NCBI RefSeq assembly: GCF_005239225.2
Contig: NC_133295.1
Coordinates: 5,890,001 to 5,954,000 of the forward strand
Source: Populus alba
Lineage: Eukaryota > Streptophyta > Magnoliopsida > Malpighiales > Salicaceae
Reading direction: 5' to 3'
DNA length: 64,000 nucleotides
Positions 62,230-64,000 of this stretch are shown in pieces. How positions within the stretch are numbered: the first letter of the stretch is position 1; each line of letters opens with the position of its first letter. A model generated the notes under the pieces. That model saw nothing but the letters and a program-made list of their open reading frames with translations. It was not told the DNA's origin and made no database searches. The translations under genes and the position numbers were made by a program.

Positions 62230-63190
62230 TAAGAATAATTTTCTAACAGTTATGGATTACCATCATTTTGATTTCTCACTTAAACATTAGTCTCATTCCC
62301 TTTGAAGTTTTTGATATCATCTTTCTACTAAGTGGTTTAGTCAAATGATCGATCAAATTCATTTCTGACTTCATATAATCAATTGAAATAATTTCATCTT
62401 TTAGCAGCTGCTTTACAATATCATGTCTCAATCAAATATGTTGATTTTTATCATTGAAAGATTTGTTCTTAACAATGATTATTGCCACTTGGTAATCACA
62501 ATGCATGGATATAGAAGGTGTTAGTTTTATTTCTAATGGAATTTCAGTTAAAAAATTCATCAACCAATTAGCTTAATTTCCTATTAATTTCAAAGCTATA
62601 AATTCTAACTCCATGGTGGATCGAGCGATTAAACTTTGATTGGATGATTTTCAAGACACTACATCACCATCAAGAGTAAAGATATAGCCACTAGTGGATT
62701 TAATCTCATGTGAATATGAAATCCAATTAATATTGTTGTATCCTTCTAGTACAACGGGAAATCCACTATACAGAATATCATAGTCCATGGTAACTCTTAA
62801 ATATTTCATTAGTCGGATTATTGTCGTCCAATGCTCATGATTGAGATTTTGTGTATGTCTACTCAATTTACACACAAGGTAAGCTATATTAGGTCGAGTG
62901 AAGTATATCAAATGCGTCAGATTCCTAATAATCTAAGTATACTCAAGTTATGTAACAACTTCACCTTTATTTTTCTTTAATTGAGTGTTAGCATCATAAA
63001 GAGTACCCATAGGTGCCACATCAAAGTGACCAAACTTTTTGATAAGTTTCTCTACATAATGTTCTTGTGTTAACAATATGCTAGTCCCTTCTTATAATTT
63101 TAATACCTAATATTACACTAGTTTCACCCATATTTTTCATATCAAATTTAGACGCTAAGAAATGTTTAGTGCTATGAACGACATTCTTAA
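62230..63190 (-). mobile_element. Ty1/copia retrotransposon fragment (C-terminal pol: RT end and RNase H)
   Basis: On the minus strand from about 63140, decayed RT text (VILGIKII near 63110), then KLIKKFGHFDVAPMG near 63045, then IYFTRPNIAYLVCKLSRHTQ, HWTTIIRLMKYLRVTMDYD and KSTSGYIFTLDGDVVS (open frame 62911-62651). This is the standard copia RT-to-RNase H order. Beyond 62640 the RNase H text continues in broken frames with many stops. Gag, protease and integrase are absent. Dead and truncated. Confidence 0.9.
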
Positions 63191-64000
63191 AAAATAATAA
63201 AAGAGTTATAAATCCAAATAAAAAAAATCCTAAATTAACTTTAAAAATATAACAAATCTTAAACAGTTACTTTAGGCCTTTCCAAATTCTTATAGGTATG
63301 AAATTATAACCCAAAAGGAAATAAGAATTCTAGAATCTTCAATTAAATTTCAATTTAATCTAAAAGTTGAATTAAAAGTTATGCTCATTAACTTAATACT
63401 TTGTATTATATTTGGTCATCTTTTCTTAAAAAAAATTATGTTTTAGTCTTAAACTTGATTTTGTTTACACTTCAATCCTTAATTATTATTGAAGAAGGGA
63501 GAAAGTTACGAGAGAGAGAGAGAGAGAGAGAAATGGTTTGTTCAACCATATTCCAACCATTAAAAAAAAAAAATCAATCCTACCAATGAATTCTTCTTGA
63601 AGAAGTGAAGTTTAGTGGAGGTTGTGTTGCTTTTAAGAAAAAAGTAGGTCAAAACCTTTAAAATTATTTTTTATTTAGTTGGATTTTTATTTTTAGAGTG
63701 ATTAGATGGTGTTTTAAAGTTGAAAATGAGTTTATTGAGGTTTTTAGATTGTTTTTGGGATTTTTTTCAAATGAAAAACAAGCTAAAAGTTAGGTTTTTA
63801 GGATTTGAAGATTTGAATCCTACTTTTCTAATAATTAAAGGTGCCTAGAAAACATGATAGTTGATGACACATCGTCTGTCTAGAAAAACGACAAGTTATC
63901 TGATCAATTTATTTTAGAAAAATAACTAAATGACTTGTGATTCACACATTTCTTTTTAAAAAAACAAAAGAGATTCATAAGCATTTAGATTTTTTCCTTT
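63191..64000. other. AT-rich intergenic DNA to window end
   Basis: Contains a GA microsatellite at about 63511-63531 and poly-A runs. No gene recognised. Confidence 0.4.

Overview
This is a plant nuclear window, most likely from Populus or a close relative in the Salicaceae. The evidence is intron-rich genes with GT-AG splice sites, AT-rich intergenic DNA full of decayed LTR retrotransposons, a tRNA-derived SINE with the core I associate with Salicaceae SINEs, and poplar-type dispersed AT-rich repeats. I found no bacterial, organellar or viral segment and no CRISPR array. The genus is my inference from remembered repeat families, not a database result.

Five protein-coding genes are supported. 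From left to right they are: (1) the 5' part of a P4-type phospholipid flippase gene (minus, about 200-2999), cut by the left edge; (2) a TOUGH (TGH) G-patch/SURP protein gene (minus, 14795-21962) that I resolve into 16 coding exons with continuous phase, 963 codons plus stop; (3) an NC2-beta/Dr1 TBP-binding corepressor gene (plus, 30576-34373, 5 coding exons, 157 aa); (4) a single-exon MIZU-KUSSEI1-like DUF617 gene (plus, 35611-36354, 247 aa); (5) a kinesin-8 gene, KIN8A type (minus, 55057-59185, 7 coding exons, 784 aa). TGH and NC2-beta are divergently oriented, and MIZ1-like follows NC2-beta. I recall the same three families side by side on Arabidopsis chromosome 5, so this looks like old microsynteny stretched here by transposon insertion.

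The rest is accessory DNA. 3.0-14.7 kb holds upstream sequence, dispersed repeats, one SINE and an A-rich array of about nine degenerate units ending in a perfect 18-bp hairpin. 22.2-23.3 kb has a second A-rich array, so TGH is bracketed by arrays. 25.06-29.33 kb holds two different Ty3/gypsy pol remnants in the same orientation. 39.4-54.9 kb is a 15-kb gene desert with stacked tandem duplications, minisatellites, a solo LTR inserted in another solo LTR of the same family (48526-51914), and a minus-strand retroelement primer-binding site near 53.18 kb. 61.6-63.2 kb holds a Ty1/copia pol fragment next to a tandem-repeated block.

There is no operon logic. The genes are separate nuclear housekeeping or developmental functions: membrane flippase, miRNA/RNA processing, TBP regulation, root growth response and a microtubule motor. 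One functional link is that TGH was reported to bind TBP2 in Arabidopsis and NC2-beta binds TBP. I did not find a convincing new biological system. The most unusual structures are the nested solo LTRs, the compound tandem duplications at 39.7-43.1 kb and the two hairpin-bearing arrays flanking TGH.
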